Assembly: GCF_024166365.1 (NCBI RefSeq)
Contig: NC_064821.1
Location: 50,929,093-50,993,092 of the forward strand
Length of the DNA: 64,000 bases
Direction: 5' to 3'
Source: Elephas maximus indicus
Lineage: Eukaryota > Chordata > Mammalia > Proboscidea > Elephantidae
Below, piece after piece: positions 22,085 through 34,100 of the stretch. Under the pieces are notes generated by a model. It saw nothing but the letters and a program-made list of their open reading frames with translations, searched no databases and had not been told where the DNA came from. Made by a program: the position numbers and the translations under genes. Numbering within the stretch: the stretch's first letter is position 1; every line of letters starts with the position of its first letter.

Positions 22085-22265
22085 ATTTGGGTTGCACTCA
22101 ACTACTAAGTGAAAGGTTGCCGGTTCGAATCCACCAATGGTGCCGTGGAAGAAAGGCCTGTCGATCTGCTTCTGTAAAGATTACAGCCAAGAAAACCTTA
22201 TGGAGCAGTCCTACTCTGTAACACACAGGTCACCATGAGTCGGAATTGACCTGACAGTGATTTTT
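22085..22265 (+). mobile_element. AfroSINE, older copy
   Basis: B box ggttcgaatccacc, then aagattacagccaagaaaac and gagtcggaattgacctgaca. The head is degraded. Confidence 0.8.
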
Positions 22266-22269
22266 AAAA

Positions 22270-22850
22270 TTTGACACGAGAGCCTCAACTCTAATTTATA
22301 CCGCCTCTCCAAAAAAATATTTTTTTTTTCTCCATTTTAAGCCCCAGCCTATGGGATCCTAGGGATGGAAGGGTCCTGAAAGTCATTCTTGGCCATATCC
22401 CTTCCTCCCTTTACTCAGGGTTCCAAGAAACCATTCAGGATTGATGGGTTAATTAGGCTGTCTTTAAGGCCTCCATCATCTCAACAAAGTCAGAAGGCTT
22501 TGCTTAGGCATAAAACCCACTGGATTCACCAAAGATCTTAATCCCAGTGACTCTCATGCTTTAAGGAGTTTGTCTCTGCCACTAATAACCATTTTCCTGA
22601 GTCCATTCATTCCCATATCCTTTGTATTTCATAAAAGGTAACATCATTGTAGTCACTTCATCTAGCACCAATGAGGTTAGACATAAATCAGGTGTGGTCT
22701 GAGCATGGTAACCACATTTTTTTGACAGCAAAATAGGTGACGTATGGTTTAGGATTGTTATAGAAAATCTAAAATAGAGATGAGACTTCCTGTGTTAAAA
22801 ATTCTATCTGTACCATGATTGAAATCTAAATTTAACAGAAGAGTCCTCTG
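22270..22850. other. Intergenic, no recognised element
   Basis: Unique sequence between the SINE and the RTE fragment. I see no gene or clear repeat. Confidence 0.45.
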
Positions 22851-23668
22851 TTGTTGTTTGGTGCCGTCCTGTCAGTTCCGACTCATAGTGACCCTATGTA
22901 CACAAGAACGAAACACTGCCTGGTCCTGCACCATCCTCATAATCGTTGCTATGCTTGAGCCCACTGTTGCAGCTGCTGTGTCAGTCCATCTTGTCGAGGG
23001 TCTTTCACTCCTTCACTGATCTTCTAATTGACCAAGCATGATGTCCTCCAGGGACTGGTCCCTCCTGATAACATGTCCAAGGTATGTGAGATGAAGTCTC
23101 ACCATCCTTGTTTCGAAGGAGCATTCTGGCTGTACTTCTTCCAAGACAGATTTGTTCGTTCTTCTGGCAATCCATGGTATAATTCAATATTTTTTGCCCA
23201 TACCACAATTCAAAGGTATCAATTTTTTTTTTGATCTCCCTTATTCATTGTCCAGCTTTCCCATGCATATGAGGTGATTGAAAATATCATGGCTTGAGTC
23301 AGGCACACCTTGGTCCTCAAAGTGACATCTTTGCTTTTTAACACCTTAAAGAGGTCTTTTGCAGATTTGCCCAATGCAATACATCATTTGATTTCTTGAC
23401 TGCTGCTTCCATGGGTGTTGATTGTGGATCCAAGTAAAACGAAATCCTTGACAACTTCAGTTTTTTCTCTGTTTATCATATTGCCTATTGATCCAGTTGT
23501 GAGGATTTTTGTTTTCTTTATGTTAAGGTGTAATCCATACTGAAGGCTGTAGTCTTTGATTTTCATCAGTAAGTGCCTCAAGTCCTCTTTGCTTTCAGCA
23601 AGGTTGTGTCATCTGCATATCACAGGTTATTAATGAGTCTCCTCCAATCCTGATGCCAAGTTCTTCTA
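22851..23668 (-). mobile_element. RTE LINE 3' fragment
   Basis: The 3' end is at the left (gttgttgtttggtgccgtcc, gactcatagtgaccctatgt). RT pieces such as [20 protein letters not shown] are readable on the minus strand. It ends near cctgatgccaagttcttct. Confidence 0.87.
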
Positions 23669-23819
23669 ACAAACCTTTATGGAGTACCACTGTGGGCGAG
23701 ATCTTGGCAGATTCTAGGGATACAAAGATGTGGTCTTGTGACCCTCATGCTCCCGCTAACACAGTGGTCAAATACCTGCAATTCATCTGATTCAAATAAA
23801 TACTTGCCATTCCTGTAAG

Positions 23820-24165
23820 GTATTGTGCTTTCATGCCTCGGTGCCTTACATTTTCTTTCCTGCTGAGAATGTCCTCACTTGTTCCATCCGACAAATTCCT
23901 TTTCATCCTTAAAGACCCATCACAAATATCCTCTTTCCCATGAGGCTTTCCCGGCTAACCTGCTGGAATGGCTCACATTCTGTACATGGCTCTTAGCACT
24001 TAGCTGTGGTGGAGTGATCAGTTCACTACTCTGTTATGCTGTCCTAACCTCTGGCCTGGAAACATGCTGAAGAAAGAGACCATGTCATGTACATCCTGTG
24101 TCTTTCTTGGTCCCTAGTACCAAGTGCTTAATGAAAGTTGAATGCTGAAGGAATAAATGCCTCCT
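23820..24165 (+). repeat. L2 LINE 3' fragment
   Basis: Follows the L2 3' layout: aaattccttttcatccttaa, aggctttcccggctaacctg, then agcacttagctgtgg and ccctagtaccaagtgcttaa near its end. It stops just short of the MTOR polyadenylation region. Confidence 0.55.
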
Positions 24166-24214
24166 TTTTGAATTGACTAATAATTATGAATAAAAAGTCA
24201 CCCATATACATGTT

Positions 24215-25164
24215 TTTAAAATTCTCATGTCATTTATTGGCACAAAAATTATTCAGGTACAACATGGTGTCTAGACATGGCTACACTTTATACTTTGTGC
24301 ATTTAGTTTAATATTTATTTTGCTCATAATTCCCAACATGTACTAGACCTTCCCTCTATGTTCAGCACCTGCGTGACAGCATTTGTTCCCCAAGCCCTTG
24401 CTCTAAACGTGGAGCATTCAGACCTCACTGAAAGTCGCCCAGGACCATGCTGGGGTGGGCCACCTCACTACACTGTGATCTCTGCTGTGCGTCTGCTCAG
24501 CCAAGGCTGCCCAGCAATTGGAATAAGCTCCCCTCCTAGCAAGTCAGGTCTTGGGTTCAGGTCTTGGGTTGACATGTGTAAGTCGCAGCATCACTGGGTC
24601 AGGCAGAAGACAGACCTCTCCCCCCATTTTGGCCCATCCTGAAAACACTGCTGCTGCTGTCCACGGACGCGTGAGGTAATGGGATGAAGAAGGTAATGAT
24701 CTCTGCTTCTCCTAGCTCCTTACAGTCCAGAATCCTAATGTGTCTCCTCCACGACCTGAGGCTTCTTGACTGCGCGGAGTTTGCGGTATCTGTGCTGAGA
24801 GGAACGAGTAGGTCATTCTTCTATCAGCAAACACTTATGAGTTCTCTTGTGAGTTCGGTCAAAACCCGTATTTCTAAAGTTATGGATCTTCTGTTCCCCC
24901 AAGTCAATGGCTTGATTTATGTGATGTCACCATGTTTCACTGTCCTGGGAACCAAATCAAGCCTTGTGTTTCTGAGAATATATTCTTCAACAGCAGCTAG
25001 AAAGTTGGCACAAACCAACTTGTAATGTACAGTAGTTCTTTTCATTTACATTTCTAAATATTTAACAAAGTCAAACTTTCTGACCATGGTTTCAGTTTAG
25101 TGGAAGCATATACCAAAGTACAAAAGCCTCAAGGGAAATGCTGTGGGCATGTCTGGGCCTCCAG
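24215..25164 (-). other. MTOR: MTOR 3' UTR
   Basis: About 950 bases from the stop codon to the predicted cleavage region. The length is close to the human MTOR 3' UTR (a little under 1 kb). It contains no recognisable transposon. Plus-strand open frames across it (for example 24684-25025) have no coding support. Confidence 0.75.
24233..24238 (-). promoter_or_regulatory. MTOR: MTOR polyadenylation signal AATAAA
   Basis: Minus-strand AATAAA (tttatt on plus) in the context CCAATAAATG, about 930 bases past the stop codon. Cleavage is predicted near 24210-24225. A second AATAAA-type signal at about 24312-24320 could be used as an alternative. Confidence 0.65.
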
Positions 25165-25180
25165 TTACCAGAAAGGACAC
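25165..25180 (-). CDS. MTOR: MTOR exon 58, last coding codons and stop
   Basis: Sixteen coding bases complete W2545, then C-P-F-W and a TAA stop (tta at 25165-25167 on the plus strand). Acceptor CTTAG at 25181-25182. The terminal CPFW is the invariant FATC end. Confidence 0.95.
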
Positions 25181-28100
25181 CTAAGAAGACAGACAGAAAA
25201 GGAATATTTTAATAATCTGAGCTTCTTCAAAGCTTTACACACACACATTGAAAACGGAAAGACAAAGGTCTGAGAACCCCTGGGCTGCTCCCTGAGATCT
25301 CCCACCACTAATTGTGTGGGACACACTCATTATTCCAATCAAGGGCTGATGCCTGTCAGGTCCCAGAAGGACACCTCCCCACTGCCCTTTCCCTCCCATC
25401 TCTACCTTCAGGCATGCCTCCGGCAATTAATCAAAGCAGAGCTCAGAGTGGTCCTTGAAGTTACAATCCCAGATCATAAATCTGTCTTTTCATCTCCTTC
25501 TCTGTCACTGTTCTGATTTCTTTTTCTTTACCCTTCCTGTATCTGAACTGACAGCAAGAACACAAAAAGAACCCTTCTCAAAAAAAAAAAAAAAAAAGCC
25601 TCAATTACTATCCTAAATCATTTCTCTTAATGTAATTTAATTTCACTGTTTGCCTTTCAAATATGCATCCATATTCCTCCGTTTTTGAATGTTCTAATGT
25701 CGTGTCTGCTGAGATTGAAGTAAGAACTCCTTTTTAGCACCATGAGCACACACAGTGAAGAGATACATTAAAGAGACGGGGATTGTCATTGCCCTTTGTG
25801 GAGATTCACAGTATTTTTCTTTGCTATCCTGGATTTGGGGCACAGGGTGGGGTCCTGATTGCTTACTTTAACACAGGTACTTTGAGATGTCCACTCACCA
25901 TCCAATATAGCACTGGCAGAGGTTTTCATGGGATGTTGCTTGTTTGATGAGCAGCTCAACTTGGATTGGAACATCCAAAGTTTCATCATGAGAGAAGTCT
26001 CGACCTAGGACACAAGATAAAACATTTTATCTGCACCTGGTTCTCAACTCACTCATTGTCACCTGTTTGGTCTAAATGTCTATGCAGCCCATATCAGTTA
26101 ATTTTCATACATGAGTATGAAGGATAGACGATAGCTGGGTTTAAAACTTCACCCCTAAGCCTTCTGCTCTTAATACAGACTTGGTCCAAAGGTGGTTAGT
26201 CCTGCAGCTGGCTAGGTTCAGAAGTGGCAAAGATCTGACCAATGGATTTATGAAGATTACCTTCCTCTGTTCCCAAATCACCTCTGAATGGAGTAAGTGG
26301 ACAAGAAACCCTCTTCTGTTTTAATCCTACTGGCCTCCATGTTTGAATCTTTACTCCTACAGGACAGCTTGCTTCCATTATAAATTCATAATCTCCAACC
26401 TCAAATGAGCATTCAGCATCACCTGGCAAATTTACGTTTCTCTGGTTGGCCTGCCTTTCCATCTCCACAAGGATAATTTAAGTCCTCCGCTCTCCCCAAA
26501 TATCCAAAACAACCTCCCCCTTTCTGGCTCTCAGCAGATGTTCTCCCCTCCTACTTTACAAAGGTAACTAGCCCACTAAACTGCCAGCTTTTGAGCCCTG
26601 ATGATGTGTAAGTGGAAACCCTGGTGGCGTAGTGGTTAAGAGCTATGGCTGCGAACCAAAAGGTTGGCAGTTTGAATCTACCAGGCACTCCTTGGAAACT
26701 CTATGGGGCAGTTCTACTCTGTCCTATAGGGTCGCTATGAATCGGAATCGACTTGATGGCAGCTGGTTTGGTAGTGGTTTGATGTGTAAAGTGGTGTTCC
26801 AGGTGCTCAACTCTCTCCACAGTTACTCTCTCTTCTTCCCCCCATCATCCTGGGAGAGCACACCCACCTCCTAGTTAAGGCTAAGCCTCCCCCATGCTTT
26901 GGATCCCATACTCTCCTGCCTTCCTAGGGTCCTTATAGTATTGATTACACTTTCACTCATATCTTCAAGCCCTCCCTCTCAACTGGATCCTTCTGGCTGT
27001 TTTTTTAAAACAAGCTCCTCTCTCCCATTAAGGAAAAAAAAAAAAAAAAAGTCTCTCATTCAGCCACTCAGCCTTTTCCAGCAACTATCCTCTCCCCTCC
27101 CAAGCATGGCCAAACTTCTTTTAGAGTTTTTAACCTTGTCTCCAATCCCTCAGTTCTCTCTCCCTCACTCTGCAATCTCTTCAGTTACTGCAGTCTGGCT
27201 GCCAGGCTCATCACAGCTCTCCCCAAGGTTACCAGCAACCTGGGGCCATCCATGACCTCTCCCTGCCCCTCGTGCCTCATCATTAACCCTTTTGATTTTA
27301 TCTCCTAAAGACCTCTTGGCTCCATACATGTGTCTCCTCCTGACTACCACCACCTAGTTTAATCAGCTACCCTGTCTTGCCTGGACGATGGCAGGAACCT
27401 CTTGGGTATATTTGCCTGCCTCTCTCTAAACCATTCTCCACACAGCAGCCAGAGCAGGCAGAGTTTCACAACATAAAGCTGCTCAGGCCCTCCAACCCCA
27501 ATCTTGCTTAAAACCCTTCAGTAGCTTCCCACTGCCCTTAGAATAAAGGGTAAAGACATAAGGTCCTGTAATGGTGTGGCTGTGGCCTACTCAGAGTCAA
27601 AAATTTTGCCCTGCACTCTTTCCATCTGCTTTCTCTGTTCCAGTCAGACTAGCCTTCCTTTGGACTCTTCATCTTCTACATTCTCTCTTACCACAGGGCC
27701 CTTGCATATGCTATTTCCTCTGCCAGATACAATCTACCCCTAATTAACTCCTATTTCAGATTTTAGTTTACGAATTGTTGTTTCCTTAAGGAAGTTTTTC
27801 CTGGGCCCCCTAAACTAAATTAAACCTCCTGATCATAGGCATTACGGCCTCATGTCCTTCTCTTCCACTGAATACACTGTTGCCCGTTAGACCGTAAGCC
27901 CCGTGAACTGTTTTTACCAACACTGTTCCTTCAGCATCTAGCACTTGGAGGTACTCAACACATATCTTGACTACAAAACTCAGGTGTCTGGCCCACATGC
28001 TAAGTGCTTTGCATTCCACGTCTCATCTGGTCCTCACCCTCCTCTGCAGATGAAGAGACAGAGGCTCAGCTGTCACACAGGAAGTAAACAGTGGAGCTGG

Positions 28101-31100
28101 GGTCTCTGGCCTCTCTGACACCAGCTCTCCACATCACTCCATCTCTCTCTCAGAAGTAAGATGATCAATGCAAGATGCCTCCTTTTTACAACTATGCATT
28201 TTTCCCCTTCTGTTCTCTCGACTCCATAACCTACCAAAGTCTAGACAGGCAATGAGTTGTGGTGGTCAGATTTGCTCTAAAATCAAGTCATGATGATAAA
28301 AAACACTTTCCTGCAATTGGGTGATTTTGGACCCAATAGAACTTTACTTATCTCTATAAAAATGAGATTAGAGTAATCCTAAATGTCGTTATTGGTCATC
28401 AGAAAGAAGAATCAGAGAGGGGCCTTATGTGATGGCCTCAGAGAAACTCCAACTAGCTGAATGGGAGTTAGAGTTCAGGCACCAACACCCTTGGACACGG
28501 GGCTGACCACCCACTGCTCAAGGAAGGGGAAAGTCTCTTGCAGACTTTATGTTCCTGTTAAACAAACACATGCACACACTCACCAGTGAGCTTATCTCGA
28601 ACCCTGTTAATTATCTGAATGGCTTTCTTATTTAGGGCCTCTGGTTTCACCAAACCATCTCCAACTAGAATACACAAAAGTAGAATTAACAGTGAGAACT
28701 GGATCATCGCAACAGGTCAATGGATGCCCCTGTTTTTCTCATTCACTTTTGCAAGTGTTGAGCAATCCTTCCTCTGTGTCTATCTCTTTGTTCTCAGAAT
28801 ATAATGAGAAATTCACAGAATCTTTTCTGCTCAAAGGCAGTTTTGTTGCTTCATCTTACCAATCTCCTCCCATGGTACAACACAGTTGCTATTTTCTTAA
28901 TGAGACTGTCATTGGTGCAACTCCTCAGAAGTTGGACTTACTGAAAGAATGAATAGATTCTGGTACTGTGGTTCCCGTTTTCTTATGGGCTGGTTCCCCA
29001 AGCTCCACACCGTCCAAAATTTCTAGAAAAAAAAAAAAAAAATCAATTAGCAGAAATTAAAACACCAAGAAGCCACTGTTTACATGATATTCCCTTTAAT
29101 CCTTGCTCCACTTACCTCAAACGGGGAAGGAGAGAGGAAGCATTACGTTACTCTAGGTATTTACAACTTTTTAAATCTGCAAAGCCATTTTCAAATTTGA
29201 GTTATTATTGTTGAAAAGTATGGTACATATCAGGATTGAAACAAGAATTCTCAAGCAACTAGCATTAATAAAAAAGCAGCTGCCTGGAACCAACGTCACG
29301 AAAATATTTGTGTATAAATTTTTTCAATGGCAAACTAATATGCTCTTGAAACTTCCACCTAAACCACAATAAAATGTTCAAAACAAAAAAGAAGCAGTTG
29401 TTATGTGGACTATCACTCATGGTGACCCCAAGTGTGTCAGGGTAGAATTGTGCTCCACAGGGTTTTCAACAGCTGTGATCTTTCAGACGAAGATCACAGC
29501 CCTTTCTTTCAAGGTGCCTCTGAGTGGACTCAAACTTTTAATCTTTTGGTTAGCAGCCAAGAGTACTAATCGTTTGTACCAACCAGGGTCTCCTAAACTC
29601 CTTGATGACAGCCACAACAACAGCACTAATAAGATGTTCTGACATAGAGAATAGGAGCATGGGTCAAAGACCTGTTGATAAAACTTGTTTGGTTTGACAA
29701 AAACTGATGACAAAGACAATTAGCTTTACAGTGGGTTACACACATGACTGAAGTGTTATTCTTTGTAGGAATTTATACATCAGTATCTGGGTAGAAAAAA
29801 TCCCCAAGTTTTAGGATCACCCTCCACTGATTATGGCCTTCAGCAGAGAAGGATATGGAAGCAGAATGATGAAGTTATTTAAAAATTGCCCTTGTATACC
29901 ACAGACCTTCAAAGGAAAGCTAGTGATAATAACAGTTTCATTAATGACTCTCTGGAACTTGACTTTTAAACCACATTATAAAAACAACCTGGCCCACCAT
30001 CATCTGGTACCACTCTACATACCATAGGAGAGTATAGGAGTCACCCTATCACTTATTAAAGACTTATTCATGAAGCAGACCCTGAGAATTAGACCAATAA
30101 GCTTCAGCATCCTTTGGATGAGACTAGTCATCTGCACAAGGTAACTCAGAGAGTGTGGCAAATATGGGCCTGGGTGAGTTGTTGCTGTTGTTAGGTGCCA
30201 TTGAGTTGGTGAACTGGTTCTGACTCATAGCAACCCTGTAGGACAGAGCAGAACTGCCCCACAGGGTTTCCAAGGAGTGGTTGGTGGATTCTAATTGCTG
30301 ACCTTTTTGATTAGCAGCTGTAGCACTTAACCACTGCACCACCAGGGCTCCAGAGTGGGTTAGGCAGTCACAAATACTGTCAAGCATCCAGGGTAGAGGC
30401 CACACGTTTGTCATGATACTCTCACCCAGCGCCAGGATGCCAGGCATGTTTATAAATGATACTCTCACCCAGCGCCAGGATGTCAAGGCATGTTTATCAT
30501 GATACTCTCACCCAGCGCCAGGATGCCAGGCATGTTTATAAATGATACTCTCACCCAGTGCCAGGATGCCAGGCATGTTTATAAATGATACTCTCACCCA
30601 GCGCCAGGATGCCAGGCGCGTTTATCATGATACTCTCACCCAGGGCCAGGATGCCAGGCATGTTTATCACGATACTCTCACCCAGCGCCAGGATGCCAGG
30701 CATGTTTATCATGATACTCTCACCCAGTGCCAGGATACCAGGCATGTCTATAAATGATACTCTCACCCAGCGCCGGGATGCCAGGCATGTCTATCAATGA
30801 TACTCCCACCCAGCGCCAGGATGCCAGGCATGTTTATAAATGATACTCTCACCCAGCGCCAGGATGCCAGGCATGTTTATCACGATACTCTCACCCAGCG
30901 CCAGGATGCCAGGCATGTTTATCATGATACTCTCACCCAGCGCCAGGATGCCAGGCATGTTTATAAATGATACTCTCACCCAGTGCCCTGATTTCTTACA
31001 GGGTACACTCTTTTCCTTTCTACCCACCCAGATTCTATCCATCCAATGAGGCTCACCTTAAACTTCACCAACCCAAGAGCTTTCTTAACTACAGTTCAGA

Positions 31101-34100
31101 GCGATTTCTTTCTCTGAATTCCCACAGCCCTTCTATTCCAACCAAACCACATGGTGCTCGATGACACAGGTAGAACATACTCTTCTTATTGTTACATGGA
31201 TATTTTTGTTAATTTTATAATGTGATTCTGTGCCTCTTTAAGGTAACCTCGGTTATCTCACATTTTCTTTTTGCATCCTTAAACAGTTATTTGGCTTACC
31301 AAAGTAAATATTTGTAGAGAACATGCACTTTCTTACACTCCAACAGAAGTTCCCGAAGTGTGAACTGTGTAGGATATTATTAGATGTTATGAGAGGGGAA
31401 AAAAAAGGAAACCTGGTGGCGCAGTGGTTAAGTGCACAGCTGCTAACTGAAAGGTCAGCAGCTACTCCACAGAGGAAAAATGTGGCAGTCTGTGTAAAGT
31501 GACAGGATCTCTGGAAAACTATCACTGTTTATAATCTCTAGAAAAACATGTTCACTTCCTTCACATTCCGTATTGACTGCTGCTTTAAGTCATGAGTCCT
31601 AATGACAATAACAAACCTCACCCTGTTCTAGAAACACTCAAGACAAATGGACAGAAGCTGCAGTCTCCCATGGGGTACACCCACCTACTGACTGGCTGGC
31701 AGAGTAGGAATCTGTCCTTGTTCGGGATCGCTTGTTGCCTTTGGTATTTGCTAGGGAAATAAATAATAGGAGTATTAAAAAAAAGGGCCTCAAATATTGA
31801 GTTGAAAAAACTTAAGTTGATATATTTTCTTACAATAACAAAAATATAATTTTCCCAAAAGCTATGCCTACTAAGAGAGAACCAAAAATATATTATTCAC
31901 AAGTGGTAGGTATTAGCATGGGTAACCCAATCCAGAGGAACATGCTATGTCACTGATTTGGATTTAGATAATATAATACAGATAGTATAGGGTGGAAGTA
32001 TGACTTAATTGCACTGAATTAGAAGGCTCTTGTTAGGAAATTTCCTTTAAGGAGGCAGAAACAAAGGGTAGATTTTGAAATTACTGTCCCAGATCACAAC
32101 TGTTTTTATTTCCTATCAAAATTCCAGCTGGTCACACTCTGCATGAAACCCAAACAAACAAAAATCACTTGTATACTTATTTTATCCTCCAAAATATTTT
32201 AATTAATATCTACATCGATAGAGGGTTTTCTGTTCTAGTTAATAAAAATACTCAAAATTCACTCTGGCCAGTAGAATTGCTCAGTGAAAATATAATTCAA
32301 TAGCTCAATAGTATATCTCAGACTCCAGGCTTGAAAGCGGCTAGGCTAATGACATGTAGCATGTGGGATAGTCCTAATTTGTGAGGGTGGTGGATTGGCG
32401 ATGGATCTGTCAACCCCAGCTCCCACACCCTTGATAATACTCACTGTCCATCAGCCTCCAGTTCAGCAAGGGGTCATAGACGAAGGCTTCCAGCACAGCC
32501 ATGACACTATCCTTGTGTTCCCGGAGCACTTCCATCACCGTGTGGCATGTGATTCTGTAGTTGCCATCCAGGCCAGTAACCTGCAGAAGGGACAGAGCCA
32601 CCAACCCAGGAGCGATTGACTCAGGCCCCCTGATGTTTTCACAACCAAAAGCAAGTCGAGAGGGTGTGTCGCCCTCACTGAGGAAGTAGCCACAGGCCAT
32701 TTCTGAGCTATCAGGCTGGGATGTGTCAGGAGCAAGATGTCAGGTCAGGACTGCGGTACATACGAAACAAAGGTCAGATGCGAAGAGTGGTTAGGGCTAT
32801 TAAAGATGTCTACGACAATGGCAAATAATAGGAAACCATTACAGAAATAACATGCGCTGTCTTGGGAACCACTGAGAGCCTAACACGCAAGCCTGTCTTT
32901 GTTAGAGAGGGTCTTAATTTGCATTGGCCCCACTCCATAAGAGCTTGTTCCCAATATCCACTCACCTCCATTGCATTGGTCAACATTCTTGTTAGTCTAA
33001 ATGGAATCTTCTCCGGGAATTTCTCCCTGGTCATAGCAACCTACAGTGTCACAGTGGAAAAAAAAAAATGAAAGCCACTGGTTAGATCGTTTTAATGAAA
33101 GCCTGGTGAAAGCAGATGGCTTTCCTCTGTATCACCAACACTGACTTCAATTATAGCATATAAATGAAGTAGCTCAAGTTTAGAGAGGGAGGGACTTCTC
33201 ACAGGTGTTTGAAAGATGACTGAAAAAAGAAGGGCGTATGTGCCTAGGCCTTCTCCTAACAGGCACTGTGGAAGATGAAGAACTCCACTCAGAGAGGGTG
33301 TGATCAGCAGCCCTTGCCATACGGAGGGTGACAGTCCAGCTAAAGCAAGTGCCAAAGAGCAGCGGTTTCATTTCTTAGACTGACTTTCTTCTGTCTTGGT
33401 AGGAGAGGCAGCGGTAAGGATAATGTATTTTGGGCTTAAGTTTGCCTAAACTGTCAGAGAAGGCTGACAAGCGATCATCTGGGAAGGTGAGCTTTCCATG
33501 GTGTTCTAGAACATGTGTTCACCTCAAAGCAGTCCCCAAAGTCAATGTGCAGGATCTTCCCACTCAGCCGGTCGAGCATCAGGTTAGATGGGTGCCTTTG
33601 AGAAGTAAAAGAGAGAACCAGGGAGGGATTAACAGAGCAGTACTTACGAATAAGTCAACAAGCCTGTGATACGCTAGGCCAGGGGGTCAGCAAACTACAG
33701 CCCTCAGGCCAAATCCAGCCCACCACCTGCTTTAGTAAATAAAGTTTTATTGGAACACAGTTATGTTTGCTTATGTATGGTCCATGGCTTCATCTATGCT
33801 ACAAAGCAGAGTCGAATAGCTGTGTCAGAGACCATATGGCCCGCAAGCCTAAAATACTTTTTATTTGGCCCTTTACAGAGAATGTTTGCTGACCTATACT
33901 CTAGGCCCAAAATGAGGATTTATCTATGTGGTGTTGCTCTGTGACATTCATAATAATTAGCTCTCTGAGGTCTTTGGTCACATGATAAATAGCTTTCTGG
34001 CAGTGCTGGCATCTCAGAGTGAGAAGGCTCTATCACTGCTACTCAGCAGCTCTCACAGGGTTTTGTCTCCTGGAGCCCCTGAGCCAATCCAGGCACGATA

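Noticed and set aside
24684-25025. 113-codon open frame on the plus strand
   Set aside because: It is antisense to the MTOR 3' UTR and has no recognisable similarity.
30542-31164. Several overlapping open frames of 60-80 codons on both strands
   Set aside because: They are translations of the 42/43-bp minisatellite, which simply lacks stops. The repeat unit is in different frames as it goes because most spacings are not multiples of three together.
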